A DNA stretch of 64,000 bases from Pyrinomonadaceae bacterium (GCA_019694395.1 JAIBCC010000024.1:1-64000); one strand, 5' to 3'. Shown: positions 33,987-42,435, counted from the stretch's first letter. Notes: generated by a model not told the origin, from the letters alone. Program-made: numbers and translations.

Positions 33987-34031
33987 CTAAGCTGTGGGTC
34001 GCACGTTCAAGTCGTGCCGGGGGTATTTAAA

Positions 34032-34111
34032 CAGTGAAAAGTTAGAAGTGAAAAATTAAAACTTTTAATTTTGTTTGTAATTTTTCGTTTTTCGCTATAC
34101 AATTTTCACTG
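34032..34111. repeat. Heptamer tract and inverted repeat after tRNA-Arg
   Basis: CAGTGAAAA (34032-34040) and TTTTCACTG (34103-34111) are exact inverted ends. Inside, heptamers GTGAAAA, GTTAGAA, GTGAAAA, ATTAAAA are followed by complementary T-rich units. It lies between the two tRNA genes and may be a processing site or terminator. Confidence 0.6.
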
Positions 34112-34117
34112 ACAAAT

Positions 34118-34191
34118 GGCGGCTATAGTTCAGCGGTTAGAGCGCTTGATTGTGGTTCAAGATGTCGAGGGTTCGAATCCCTCTAGCCGCC
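34118..34191 (+). tRNA. tRNA-His(GUG)
   Basis: 74 nt with an encoded G-1 pairing to C73, the histidine identity element. Acceptor GCGGCTA/TAGCCGC, anticodon stem CTTGA/TCAAG with loop TTGTGGT (anticodon GTG), T arm GAGGG-TTCGAAT-CCCTC. CCA is not encoded. A terminator follows. Confidence 0.95.
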
Positions 34192-34204
34192 TTATTAATT
34201 TTAG

Positions 34205-34241
34205 AAAAGGTTGAAAATTATTATAGTTTTCAGCCTTTTTT
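34205..34241 (+). terminator. Rho-independent terminator after tRNA-His
   Basis: AAGGTTGAAAA and TTTTCAGCC (with one G.U pair) form a hairpin with a short AT loop, followed by six T at 34236-34241. Confidence 0.8.
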
Positions 34242-34282
34242 GTTTATCTTCACTGTTTGTAGTAATTTATTCTTTTGAGTAA

Positions 34283-35299
34283 ATGAAAAATATTGTCGAA
34301 ACAGTTCTCAAAGAATTTCCGAAACGTAAAGTCGTTATTTTAGGAGATTTGGTGGCTGACCAATTCCTGCGCGGGACGATTGCGCGTGTCTCGCGAGAGG
34401 CTCCGGTTTTTATTTTGAGCCACGATGATACCGAAACTTTGGGCGGCGGCGCGGCAAACGCAGCGGTCAATGTGGCAAGTTTAGGCGGAAATGCAGTGGC
34501 AGTCGGATTGATCGGCAAAGACCAAAACGGCGATGCGCTTTTGAAAGAATTACAAAAATCCAAAGTCAATTGCGATTTTGTCGTCAGACCGGAAAACTTT
34601 CAAACTATTACCAAAGTCAGAGTTTTAGCCGGACATCATTATGCACTGCGTCAACAAGTCATTCGGATTGATTACGAAAACAAAACCGTAGTTGATACGG
34701 AAACTCGTCAAACTTTGCAGCAAAATTTAGTTTCAGCCTGTGAAAATGCAGATGCCATTATTATTTCCGATTACAGTTTTAATCCTGATTTAGGAGTGGT
34801 AAATGATGAAATTGCACAACTTGCAATAAAAATTGCGAACGAAAAGAAAATTCCGGTGGTGCTGGATTCGCGTTTTCGTCTGCAAAATTATCACGGTGTA
34901 ACTTCCGCAACTCCGAATCAAGATGAAGTTGAACAGATTTTGGGCAAAAATTTTACCGAATCGGATTGTTTGAAATTAGTTGAAAAACTTGGGCTGCAAT
35001 CGCTTTTGGTGACGCGCGGAAACAAAGGAATGCTGCTGATCGAAAAAGACAAAGTGCCTTTGATAATCGAGGCAGTCGGTTCAAAAGAACCGGTTGATGT
35101 GACCGGCGCAGGCGATACTGTGATTGCAACTTATGCTTTGAGTTTGGCTTCGGGAATGAGCTTTGCCGAAAGCGCAGCCATCGCCAATCATTCCGGCGGG
35201 ATTGTCGTAATGAAAAAACGAACCGCAACCGTCAGTGTCGAAGAATTATTGGAATCAATCCGCAAACATACAGAAAACGAAGCAGAAGCTAAAGCCTAA
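34283..35299 (+). CDS. rfaE1: D-glycero-beta-D-manno-heptose-7-phosphate kinase (RfaE1/HldE-N type)
   Basis: 338 residues, PfkB/ribokinase fold. Features: VVILGDLVADQFLRGTI at the N-terminus, GGGAANAAVNVASLGGNA, and the catalytic DVTGAGDTVIATYALSLASG near residue 270. It phosphorylates heptose-7-P to the 1,7-bisphosphate in the ADP-heptose pathway for LPS core. The adenylyltransferase half is a separate gene 43 bp downstream, whereas in E. coli the two are fused as HldE. Confidence 0.9.
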   Translation: MKNIVETVLKEFPKRKVVILGDLVADQFLRGTIARVSREAPVFILSHDDTETLGGGAANAAVNVASLGGNAVAVGLIGKDQNGDALLKELQKSKVNCDFVVRPENFQTITKVRVLAGHHYALRQQVIRIDYENKTVVDTETRQTLQQNLVSACENADAIIISDYSFNPDLGVVNDEIAQLAIKIANEKKIPVVLDSRFRLQNYHGVTSATPNQDEVEQILGKNFTESDCLKLVEKLGLQSLLVTRGNKGMLLIEKDKVPLIIEAVGSKEPVDVTGAGDTVIATYALSLASGMSFAESAAIANHSGGIVVMKKRTATVSVEELLESIRKHTENEAEAKA

Positions 35300-35342
35300 G
35301 ATCATCAAAGAAATTGACTTTTGAAATCAGACCTTTTACTAA

Positions 35343-35807
35343 ATGAACATTTTAGAACGTCACGAAATTATTGACCGAATTGCAGCCGAGCGAAAAAACG
35401 GTGCAAAAATCGTGCTGGCGAATGGTTGTTTTGACCTTTTTCACGTTGGACATATTCGTTATTTGGCTGGTGCAAAGGCTCTCGGAGATATTCTGATTGT
35501 CGGTATAAATTCTGATGAACAAGTCCGAAAATTAAAGGGCGAAAAACGTCCGTTTATGCCGGAAAATGAACGCGCGGAAATCATTTCGGCTCTTAGGTTT
35601 GTAGATTACGTCACGATTTTTCCCGAACCGACTGTAACCGAATTGCTTCGCGCTATCCGTCCCGATTTTCACGCCAAAGGCACAGACTACACGCCCGAAA
35701 CCGTCCCCGAACGCGAAATTGTCAAAGAATTCGGCGGACAAGTCGCGATTGTCGGGGACCCCAAAGACCATTCATCAACACAACTCATTGAGTCATTAAA
35801 TCATTGA
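35343..35807 (+). CDS. rfaE2: D-glycero-beta-D-manno-heptose-1-phosphate adenylyltransferase (RfaE2 type)
   Basis: 154 residues, nucleotidyltransferase with the motif [15 protein letters not shown] (HxGH) and the KMSKS-like end [10 protein letters not shown]. Makes ADP-heptose from heptose-1-phosphate. It pairs with the kinase just upstream. The last residues and the following spacer read into a CATTGA/TCATTA heptamer-like tract (35790-35835). Confidence 0.9.
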   Translation: MNILERHEIIDRIAAERKNGAKIVLANGCFDLFHVGHIRYLAGAKALGDILIVGINSDEQVRKLKGEKRPFMPENERAEIISALRFVDYVTIFPEPTVTELLRAIRPDFHAKGTDYTPETVPEREIVKEFGGQVAIVGDPKDHSSTQLIESLNH

Positions 35808-35845
35808 TTCATTTATTCAATCCATCAATGTTAAAATGATTAAAT

Positions 35846-36409
35846 ATGTATAAATCCCGCACCAAAACCGATTTAATGATAGAAGTTTGGGAAGTATTGG
35901 ACTGCGAATCGGTCGGTGCGAAAGAGATTATTGCGATTGAAAATGCAGTGCGGGGAAAATTTGGAGCAAACGCGGTTGATTCTCCGATGAAGATTGCGCG
36001 TTTGTTGGCGGATGAAGGCGCAGAATTGCGCCATTCTGAAATAATGAAACTCGATGTCGAACGCCGCCAGGAATCGCCGTATGATGCAATGTTCCGCAAT
36101 ATTTTGAAATTTTCTGATTTCAAACAAGCTTTGGTTTCAATTCGTCAACTTGATAATTTGCGCCGAAAATTTCAAACCGAAAATGATAAAGACGGATTGC
36201 GTTTAGTGCGCGAAACCGGAATCAAAGGTAAAAATCGTGCCTTGATGATTTCCAAAAATGAGAAAGTTGATGAACAGAAACGCATTGAGAAAGCTGAAAT
36301 AGCCGAATGGTTCCAGCTTTGGCTGCAATCGCCCGAAATTTTTGAAAACTGGATCCAATTACGAATGAATTCCAAAGATTTTCAAGAAAAATTTGCTAAT
36401 CAAATCTGA
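35846..36409 (+). CDS. Unrecognised 187-residue helical protein
   Basis: No signal peptide or membrane segment. Mostly charged helices; begins MYKSRTKTDLMIEVWEVLDC and contains RHSEIMKLDVERRQESPYDA and a conserved-looking AEIAEWFQLWLQSPEIFENW near the end. It lies 6 bp upstream of rsmE and after rfaE2 on the same strand, so it is probably co-transcribed with them. Function unknown. Confidence 0.78.
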   Translation: MYKSRTKTDLMIEVWEVLDCESVGAKEIIAIENAVRGKFGANAVDSPMKIARLLADEGAELRHSEIMKLDVERRQESPYDAMFRNILKFSDFKQALVSIRQLDNLRRKFQTENDKDGLRLVRETGIKGKNRALMISKNEKVDEQKRIEKAEIAEWFQLWLQSPEIFENWIQLRMNSKDFQEKFANQI

Positions 36410-36414
36410 TTTTT

Positions 36415-37131
36415 ATGCGACGATTTTACGCTCCGCCCGAAAATTTCAGCAAACAAAATATTGTGCTAAGTCTTGAAGAAACAAGACATTTGCGCGATGT
36501 TCTGCGTTTGCGCGCTGGTGAAATCATTCAGGTTTTTGACGGCAACGGCAAGGAGTTTTCCTGCGAGATTGAAACGATTGGAAAGAAAGAAACGGTTTTG
36601 AAAATAATTGAAGAAATTGCCCCGTCTGCGCCTGAATCCTCATTAAATTTAACTCTCGCAATTGCGCTTCTAAAAGGTGAAAAATTTGATTTGGTCATTC
36701 AAAAAGCCGTTGAACTCGGCGTTTCAAAAATCGTTCCGCTCATCACCAAACGAACCGATGTCAAACTCAAGGATTCCGACAAAAAAATCGAGCGTTGGCA
36801 GCGCATAATTTTAGAAAGCTCCAAGCAATGCGGACGCGCAAAACTGATGGAAATTACTCAGCCGATTAATTTTGCAGAATTTATTAAATTATCGGAAGGC
36901 ACAAAGATTTTATTTGCAGAACGAAACGGAAAAGATCTTACGGATTTTTTGTTCAGTGAAAAAATAGTTGGAATTGTTGGTTCGGAAGGCGGTTGGGAAG
37001 ATTCAGAGCTTGATTTGGCGAGAGAAAACGGCGTTCAAATCGTAACTTTGGGCGGAAGAATTTTGAGAGCAGAAACGGCTGGCATCGTCATTCCTGCTCT
37101 CTTGCAAAATCATTTCGGAGATTTGAAGTAA
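36415..37131 (+). CDS. rsmE: 16S rRNA (uracil1498-N3)-methyltransferase
   Basis: 238 residues. N-terminal PUA-like domain (MRRFYAPPENF... HLRDVLRLRAGEIIQVFDGNG) and a SPOUT methyltransferase domain with the knot motifs KAVELGVSKIVPLIT, IVGSEGGWEDSEL and LGGRILRAETAGIV. Normal length. Its stop codon directly abuts the stop of the convergent gene at 37132, with no spacer. Confidence 0.93.
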   Translation: MRRFYAPPENFSKQNIVLSLEETRHLRDVLRLRAGEIIQVFDGNGKEFSCEIETIGKKETVLKIIEEIAPSAPESSLNLTLAIALLKGEKFDLVIQKAVELGVSKIVPLITKRTDVKLKDSDKKIERWQRIILESSKQCGRAKLMEITQPINFAEFIKLSEGTKILFAERNGKDLTDFLFSEKIVGIVGSEGGWEDSELDLARENGVQIVTLGGRILRAETAGIVIPALLQNHFGDLK

Positions 37132-37689
37132 TTACTCGTTAGTTTTGTCGTCAATTTTCAATTTCTTCGGGCGATAATATGCGTCGCCGCGAGAGGTCAT
37201 TTCAGCTTTTGTGCCGAGCGTTTCGATAATTGACCCCAACAATTCGGAAGATTCAAGTTTGAAACTGGTTGTTCCTTTAACATCCATATCAGCGTCATCA
37301 AAATTCACCACCATATAGCGCATTTTCTTCTTCATAAATTGTCCGGCAAGTCCGACATACGGAACATACTGCACGATTTTTCCGGTGGTTGACTGAACCG
37401 ATTCTGTATTTGGGTAAATGACGATCAGCGCATCGTATGGAATTCCAAATTTTTCCTTATTGTTTTTGTCAAAGAAAACTACCCGCAGATTCGCATCGTC
37501 AAATTTGAGCGTTCCTTCTTCCTTTTGACTAAAACCGAACATTCCGCCTTCATATTTAACCTTAAAAGACTGCGGTGCAATTGATGCCGGTGATGACTTT
37601 TCAACTTTCTTTTCCACTATTCGCGGTTGAGCGGAAACCAAAAACGTCATACACAATATTGCAATGATCAGCAATCCAAACTTTTTCAT
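37132..37689 (-). CDS. Unrecognised secreted beta-rich protein
   Basis: 185 residues. Signal peptide MKKFGLLIIAILCMTFLVSAQ, then a beta-rich domain: YEGGMFGFSQKEEGTLKFDDANLRVVFFD, PYDALIVIYPN, and a basic end. No known motif is recognised. AGGAG lies upstream of the start. It converges on rsmE with zero gap, so one of the two transcripts must terminate inside the other gene. Confidence 0.75.
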   Translation of the reverse strand: MKKFGLLIIAILCMTFLVSAQPRIVEKKVEKSSPASIAPQSFKVKYEGGMFGFSQKEEGTLKFDDANLRVVFFDKNNKEKFGIPYDALIVIYPNTESVQSTTGKIVQYVPYVGLAGQFMKKKMRYMVVNFDDADMDVKGTTSFKLESSELLGSIIETLGTKAEMTSRGDAYYRPKKLKIDDKTNE

Positions 37690-37763
37690 AAAATTTTCTC
37701 CTAATCTTTAGACGCAGGGGACAAAATTTAGACGATTTTTTTCTAAAATTTTAATATCCAAAA

Positions 37764-38354
37764 CTATAGACGCATTCCGCCGACAGTTCGTTGCCAAGCC
37801 AGCGCGTGTTTTAGCACATTAAGCCGATTTTTGTCTTCGTCAGAAGCATTTTCGCAAAGCTGCTCAACAATTGCTTCGATCAGTGAAACGGCAAAAAGTC
37901 CCGCGTGTGCAATAATTTGCGAATAATAATGAATTTGCAGACTTCCCTTTTTGTCCGTATGAAATTTAACAACTTCCTCGTGTGGCATTTGCACAACGTC
38001 TTGTCCGGCAGGAACAATTCGACGCGGAACGCCCTGCAAAATCTTTCCGTTTTCACGCGAACCAAGCAGCAAAATTCCAACTAGAACGCCTTGTTCATTC
38101 AGATAATCAGGGCTAAATCCTCGCAATTCGGGTTTTGGAGAAAGGCGCGGACCAAAATTTGAGTATTCGGGATTTACTAAAATCGAGTTGTAAATTACAC
38201 CAACAATTTCCTGATCTTCCGTCACCGGCAAAGAGACAAATTGGGCAAAACCGTAATCTTCTGCCTTTGGCGGCTCAGCAACATCCAACGAATCAATAAT
38301 TCGCCCAATGTAATCAAGATGAGAATTTGATTTGACGATTTTTGCAATTTTCAT
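37764..38354 (-). CDS. HAS-barrel-like protein, probable HerA/NurA-system component
   Basis: 196 residues. The start KIAKIVKSNSHLDYIGRI and the segment AQFVSLPVTEDQEIVGVIYNS look like the HAS (HerA-ATP synthase) barrel found at the N-terminus of HerA helicases. The rest is helical (IAHAGLFAVSLIEAIVEQL). No Walker motifs are present. It lies downstream of nurA and dcd on the same strand, a context that supports a DNA end-processing role. The HerA ATPase itself is not in the window. Confidence 0.6.
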   Translation of the reverse strand: MKIAKIVKSNSHLDYIGRIIDSLDVAEPPKAEDYGFAQFVSLPVTEDQEIVGVIYNSILVNPEYSNFGPRLSPKPELRGFSPDYLNEQGVLVGILLLGSRENGKILQGVPRRIVPAGQDVVQMPHEEVVKFHTDKKGSLQIHYYSQIIAHAGLFAVSLIEAIVEQLCENASDEDKNRLNVLKHALAWQRTVGGMRL

Positions 38355-38413
38355 AGCATTTTTGCCACAGAGAACACAGAATTCACAGAGAGTATTCCTT
38401 TAATTTTGCCTTT

Positions 38414-38902
38414 TTACTTTTGAAACCCGTTCCCTAAAGTTGGAATTATGTAAAGCAGCCACCACAAAAATAATTGAATGGCCAAAACAACAAAACTCAA
38501 TGAAATACTGGTCATGGAAAGTTTTCGACCGCCAATCCACGGTTTTTGGAACGAAACAAGAACGCCAAATGAGCCAACCGCAATTGCCAAAGGAATAAAA
38601 ATAATTCCGATGTATGGAATGAATGAATAAACAAGGCACGCCCAAGCCGTTTGAGCAACTCCGTTTTCGTTTATTTCAAATAGGTTCTCCGGCGATGAGA
38701 ATTGTTTTTTCTCAAACACAATCGCTTTCCCGTGCAGACGATTGGCGGCACGTAAAGTGTCTAAAGGCTGATAATCTTCCGACAAAAATTTTCCGCAAAC
38801 CCGGCAATATTTTGATGTTTCGCGCCCAAATTCCGCACCGCAGGCGGAACACCGATTTTGGATTGCGGATTGCGGATTGCGGATTTGTGAATCAGATTTC
38901 AT
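38414..38902 (-). CDS. Zinc-ribbon membrane protein with repeat-encoded N-terminus
   Basis: 162 residues. CSACG...CRVCG forms a zinc ribbon (residues 18-38), then a linker and two to three membrane helices (AWACLVYSFIPYIGIIFIPL, VVLAIQLFLWWLLYIIPTL). The first 17 residues (SDSQIRNPQSAIQN) are encoded by the GGATTGC heptamer tract (38854-38895), which has become coding. A later start is not available before the zinc ribbon. It lies 22 bp after nurA and 59 bp before the HAS-like gene. Confidence 0.75.
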   Translation of the reverse strand: MKSDSQIRNPQSAIQNRCSACGAEFGRETSKYCRVCGKFLSEDYQPLDTLRAANRLHGKAIVFEKKQFSSPENLFEINENGVAQTAWACLVYSFIPYIGIIFIPLAIAVGSFGVLVSFQKPWIGGRKLSMTSISLSFVVLAIQLFLWWLLYIIPTLGNGFQK

Positions 38903-38936
38903 TTTGCCTTTTTACTTTTTACTTTTACCTTCTTCT
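38854..38936. repeat. Heptamer tract crossing a gene start
   Basis: Units GATTTTG, GATTGCG, GATTGCG, GATTGCG, GATTTGT (plus strand), then after the ATG of the zinc-ribbon gene TTTTGCC, TTTTTAC, TTTTTAC, TTTTACC. The tract therefore covers the N-terminal codons of the gene at 38902 and the 3' end of nurA. Confidence 0.7.
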
Positions 38937-40085
38937 TCCCTTGCTGGCGGCTTTTCTTGAAACTGTAAAGTTAAGATTATTCTCTTTGGCAAAGTCTTGT
39001 AAAGCCCGGTAAAACATTTCGCGGTCCTGAGTGGTGATAACTGCCGTTTGATCCGCTGTTTCGAGCGCGTAGGGATAGCCTAAACCAATGATGCACTCGG
39101 CACGAATTACATTTAAAACCTCTTCCAACAAACCTTTTTCAAAAATCCAACTCGGAATATCCAATCTGGCAGGCGTGGCATTACTCGTGGTTTGCAAATA
39201 AACAAAGCCGATCGTATCGCCAAAAAACTCGATCAAGCCCTTGCGTTTGGCATAACAAAAACAAGTTCGGTCGCCCCAAAACTGTAAAACCCTTGGAAAC
39301 AAAATATCGGCATCGTAAAGTAAATCGGCGTTTGCTTTTTCAGAGTCGAATTCGTCTAAAAAAGTAAGCAGATCACGGGAAAAACTTCGCGCAACATATC
39401 CAACCAAAGGAACTTGGGTTTGTGCGGAAAGTAAAATCAGATTCTGCATTTCGCCGATGTATTTGCTCTGAGAATCGGAAGAAAGCGGAAAAGGAACCAG
39501 CAAAGTATTGTCGTAAAAAGCCAATGGCATTCGTTCACCGCGTTCACGCCAACCACTTTTCTTTTCCAGAAATTCGCGCACCTTGCGAACTTCTTCGTGA
39601 ATCCGGCGTTCACTAACACGGGTTTCTGCCGGAGTCGGCATCAAATCGCTAGGCGAAAGAATAAAGAATTCAGCATTTTTTTCGTAACGAACGGATTCGG
39701 AATGAGGATTTTCAAACCAACCGACTTGAACTGCCGCCACGGTCATCGAAACATCACGGGTTGGCGGAATTTGGCTGCCGTCAACCGCAAAAGTTGTGCG
39801 GTTCTGCAAAATTTCAAACGCCCATTTGCGCGATTCTTCGTGATTACTCCAGCTTTGGGTAAAGCTTATAGAAAAAGATTTATGTTTTGACAGCTCAGCC
39901 GAGGGCATTGCACCTGTTTCTTCTTTGAATTGAAAACGATTTTGCAAATCTTCGACCGGGGTTTGTTCCAGTTTCTTGATTTTCGAGAGATAGACTTCTA
40001 AAGAATCCCGTTGCTGCTCGGAAAATTCAGTAAAATCTATTTGTTTTTCTGCCAACTGATTGGCAAGAAGTTCCCGAAAAATCAT
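38925..40085 (-). CDS. nurA: NurA-domain nuclease
   Basis: 386 residues. The core motif TTFAVDGSQIPPTRD (Asp102) is the first NurA catalytic motif. A second acidic motif is in ADLLYDADILF, with NATPARLDIPSWI and further text to the C-terminus. In archaea and some bacteria NurA is a 5'-3' nuclease working with the HerA translocase in DNA-end resection. Overlaps dcd by 4 bp (ATGA); the downstream HAS-barrel gene strengthens the HerA-NurA reading. Confidence 0.82.
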   Translation of the reverse strand: MIFRELLANQLAEKQIDFTEFSEQQRDSLEVYLSKIKKLEQTPVEDLQNRFQFKEETGAMPSAELSKHKSFSISFTQSWSNHEESRKWAFEILQNRTTFAVDGSQIPPTRDVSMTVAAVQVGWFENPHSESVRYEKNAEFFILSPSDLMPTPAETRVSERRIHEEVRKVREFLEKKSGWRERGERMPLAFYDNTLLVPFPLSSDSQSKYIGEMQNLILLSAQTQVPLVGYVARSFSRDLLTFLDEFDSEKANADLLYDADILFPRVLQFWGDRTCFCYAKRKGLIEFFGDTIGFVYLQTTSNATPARLDIPSWIFEKGLLEEVLNVIRAECIIGLGYPYALETADQTAVITTQDREMFYRALQDFAKENNLNFTVSRKAASKGRRR

Positions 40086-40672
40086 ACTTTAGCAAAAGTT
40101 AAACCTGATTGCCCCTGATATTTTCCGCCCCTGTCCTGATAAGAAACTGCACAATCTTCGTTTGATTCAAAGAAAAGAATTTGTCCGATTCCTTCGTTGA
40201 CGTAAACCCGAAGAGGTAAATTGGCAAGGTTTGAAATTTCAACCACTAAACGCCCCGTCCATCCTGCTTCTAATGGAGTCGTATTCACCAGCAAGCCCGC
40301 GCGTGCATAAGTTGATTTGCCTAAGGCTACTCCGGTGACATTACGCGGCATTTTGAAAGTTTCAACTGTCACCCCCAGACCATAGGCAAGAGGCGGGAGC
40401 AAATAATACCGCGAACCATCGTCGGATTCCCGCAATGGCGGCTCTGACAAAGAATTTTGGTCAAAGCGTTTAGGATCAATTTCGTAGTGATGAACCGGCG
40501 TAAAAACGCGAAATCCGTCATCAGCCAGCCGCATATCATAGCCATAACTGGAACAACCTGCCGAGATAATTTTTCTGCCTTCAACTTCGCGCACGAGTTC
40601 GGGCAGGAAAGGTGAAATCATTTGATGCTCTTCAGCCATCCGACGTAACCAAAGGTCTGATTTTATTGACAT
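40082..40672 (-). CDS. dcd: dCTP deaminase
   Basis: 196 residues. Converts dCTP to dUTP (or, in bifunctional forms, to dUMP). Hallmarks: SAGCSSYGYDMRLADDG, VTGVALGKSTYARAGLLVNTTPLEAGWTGRLV with the catalytic glutamate in TPLEAGW, and GQSGLTFAKV at the C-terminus. Normal length. Heads the dcd-nurA-zinc-ribbon-HAS gene group. Confidence 0.95.
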   Translation of the reverse strand: MSIKSDLWLRRMAEEHQMISPFLPELVREVEGRKIISAGCSSYGYDMRLADDGFRVFTPVHHYEIDPKRFDQNSLSEPPLRESDDGSRYYLLPPLAYGLGVTVETFKMPRNVTGVALGKSTYARAGLLVNTTPLEAGWTGRLVVEISNLANLPLRVYVNEGIGQILFFESNEDCAVSYQDRGGKYQGQSGLTFAKV

Positions 40673-40694
40673 AAGTATTCAAGTAAAAAAAGAA

Positions 40695-40775
40695 AAGTGA
40701 TAAGGAAATTTAACCTATCACTTTCTAAATTACAAATCGAATTTTGACCTTTGACTTTTGACTTTCGACTTTTTA
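40695..40775. repeat. Hairpin plus heptamer tract upstream of dcd
   Basis: AAAGTGATA...TATCACTTT (about 40695-40724) forms a hairpin with AGG/CCT inside. Then heptamers GACCTTT, GACTTTT, GACTTTC, GACTTTT follow at about 40746-40773, reaching the stop of the DUF4097-like gene. Lies in the 100-bp gap between that gene and dcd. Confidence 0.6.
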
Positions 40776-41597
40776 CCAATTACTCATTTTTAGAGTCCCG
40801 TCCCCGACTGTAAAAGAGAGTAATGCGCCACCGCTTCCGGCTTTTGCCATCATCGAAGTTTCACTGAATTTACTGCTGTCACGAGGTTTTAAGGCAGAAA
40901 TTGAATTTTCTATTTTTCCCGTTCGCAGAATTGAAGCATCTATTTCGGCATTCATATTAGTTGGGAATTGGACATTGAGCGTCCCGCTGGCAAGCTGAAC
41001 CGAGGCTTCTCTGCCGCGCCAACTGCGATTATTGATCTTGACATTCACATTTCCTTTGCCAATGGTCGCATTTATCATTCCGCCGGTCAGATTGAGCGAA
41101 GCATTGCCTTCATACGCTTTTATTAACATTGCGCCCTCTACTCTGGACAAAGTTAAATCTCCGGTTCCGCTGTTAATATCCAAATCACAATAAACCGGAA
41201 CTTTGATCTTATAGTCAATTTTCAAAGGGCTGTTGAGCAATCTTTTCGGGAAATTTTTGGTTGCCCGTTTCATATACTCTTTATCATAAGTTCCAACGCT
41301 CATAATGCGAATATGACCAAATTGCGGATCAATAACAAATCCGCTGACCTTTGCAATTTCGGCTAAATCGGCTTCATTAGCGGCTTGCATCTCGATTTCG
41401 GCAGAAACTTCGATTTCATTTTTGTTCCATCCTTCAATCGTTATCGAACCGTTCGGTGCGCCCGTGATGGATAAAGTTCCGCCCGCACCAAAGGCAACAG
41501 TTTCGTTTTTATAAGTTGTGCGTTTGATGTTCTGAGCAAATGAAAGACTGGCTAAAGCGAGAAAAACGGCGAATAGAACTATTATTTTTTTGTGCAT
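40773..41597 (-). CDS. Secreted DUF4097-like adhesin/beta-helix protein
   Basis: 274 residues: signal peptide MHKKIIVLFAVFLALASLSFAQ, then repeating beta strands of the DUF4097 type (GTLSITGAPNGSITIEGWNKNEIEVSAEI..., VEGAMLIKAYEGNASLNLTGG, KGNVNVKINNRS). Such proteins form right-handed beta helices at the surface or periplasm. A clear paralogue lies just upstream (41686). Upstream sequence TTTCCCCGATTCAAAATA directly before the ATG is shared with that paralogue. Likely part of the ECF sigma operon. Confidence 0.82.
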   Translation of the reverse strand: MHKKIIVLFAVFLALASLSFAQNIKRTTYKNETVAFGAGGTLSITGAPNGSITIEGWNKNEIEVSAEIEMQAANEADLAEIAKVSGFVIDPQFGHIRIMSVGTYDKEYMKRATKNFPKRLLNSPLKIDYKIKVPVYCDLDINSGTGDLTLSRVEGAMLIKAYEGNASLNLTGGMINATIGKGNVNVKINNRSWRGREASVQLASGTLNVQFPTNMNAEIDASILRTGKIENSISALKPRDSSKFSETSMMAKAGSGGALLSFTVGDGTLKMSNW

Positions 41598-41685
41598 TAT
41601 TTTGAATCGGGGAAAGTGTTTGAAATGTAAAAGGCAGGAGTGCCAAATTGATTATAGCAGTTTTTGAGGAATGTCCACCAAATTT

Positions 41686-42435
41686 TTAGCGGGCAATAAA
41701 TGAGATACTTCCGCGCTGATTAATAATATTCATAGTTGCACTGCCTTCACCGAATCTTCCAACCACACGCCGACCATCGCCAACTCTATTCAAATTTGCT
41801 CCGCCGAATTGTCCAAGCGTGATATTTCGGGTTGACGGAGCTGTTGCAGTGAAACTAAAAGATGAATTAAGCGGAATCCGCAAATTGATATTTCCGCGTG
41901 TTGAACTAAAACGGTAAGTTCCTTCGTTTCGCAGTTCGCCGTCAAAAAATATGTCGCCGATGCCGTTTTCCGCTGAAACCATGCTCGCTTCGATATTGGT
42001 TAAGGTAATGTCGCCCTCGGTTGAAATATGCGCCCGCACCAATCCGCCGCTGATATTATTGATTTTCAGGTTTCCGATCATCGTTTCAATATCAACCGAA
42101 GAAGTATATGGAACTCTGATGGTAAAATTCACTTCGCCGACATCATCTCTGCCCTGATTATCTTTTTTGACATCAATAACGATTTTTCCGCTTAAATTTT
42201 GCGGGACAATATTTGCCGCCGGAGCTTCCAAATATGCACTGATCCGCACTTCGTCTTTGTTCCAGCCTTCGACAGTGACAGTTCCGGCGCGATTGGTCAG
42301 TTGAAGTCTGACATTCTTGGTTGCCGGATACGACTTATTAAAGTTTTTCTGGGCAAAAACTTCGGTTGCGGCACATGCAAAGAAAAAAACTACGCTCAGA
42401 CAAAGAATCGTAGTTTTTTTGAGTAATGCGTCCAT
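41686..42435 (-). CDS. Secreted DUF4097-like adhesin/beta-helix protein, paralogue
   Basis: About 249 residues. Signal peptide (KKTTILCLSVVFFFACAATEVFAQ) then the DUF4097 pattern NRAGTVTVEGWNKDEVRISAYL and repeated short strands ending INQRGSISFIAR. ATG 42435 is chosen because its leader (TTTTCCCCG...ATTCAAAATG) matches that of the paralogue at 41597; starts at 42462 or 42495 are also open. It follows the anti-sigma gene by 40 bp. Surface or envelope-stress role inferred from the operon. Confidence 0.8.
   Translation of the reverse strand: MDALLKKTTILCLSVVFFFACAATEVFAQKNFNKSYPATKNVRLQLTNRAGTVTVEGWNKDEVRISAYLEAPAANIVPQNLSGKIVIDVKKDNQGRDDVGEVNFTIRVPYTSSVDIETMIGNLKINNISGGLVRAHISTEGDITLTNIEASMVSAENGIGDIFFDGELRNEGTYRFSSTRGNINLRIPLNSSFSFTATAPSTRNITLGQFGGANLNRVGDGRRVVGRFGEGSATMNIINQRGSISFIAR

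Larger units (their letters stand above)
33300..34025 (+). tRNA. tRNA-Arg(UCU) interrupted by a group I intron
   Basis: The 5' exon is 33300-33334 and the 3' exon 33987-34025; joined they give a 74-nt tRNA. Acceptor GCTCCCG/CGGGGGT (with G1:U72 and U3:G70), D arm GCTC/GAGC, anticodon stem ACAGC/GCTGT with loop CTTCTAA (anticodon UCU, Arg AGA), and T arm GCACG-TTCAAGT-CGTGC. No CCA is encoded. The break falls after U34, the same position as in cyanobacterial tRNA-Leu(UAA). If it is the only tRNA for AGA codons, splicing is essential. Confidence 0.9.
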
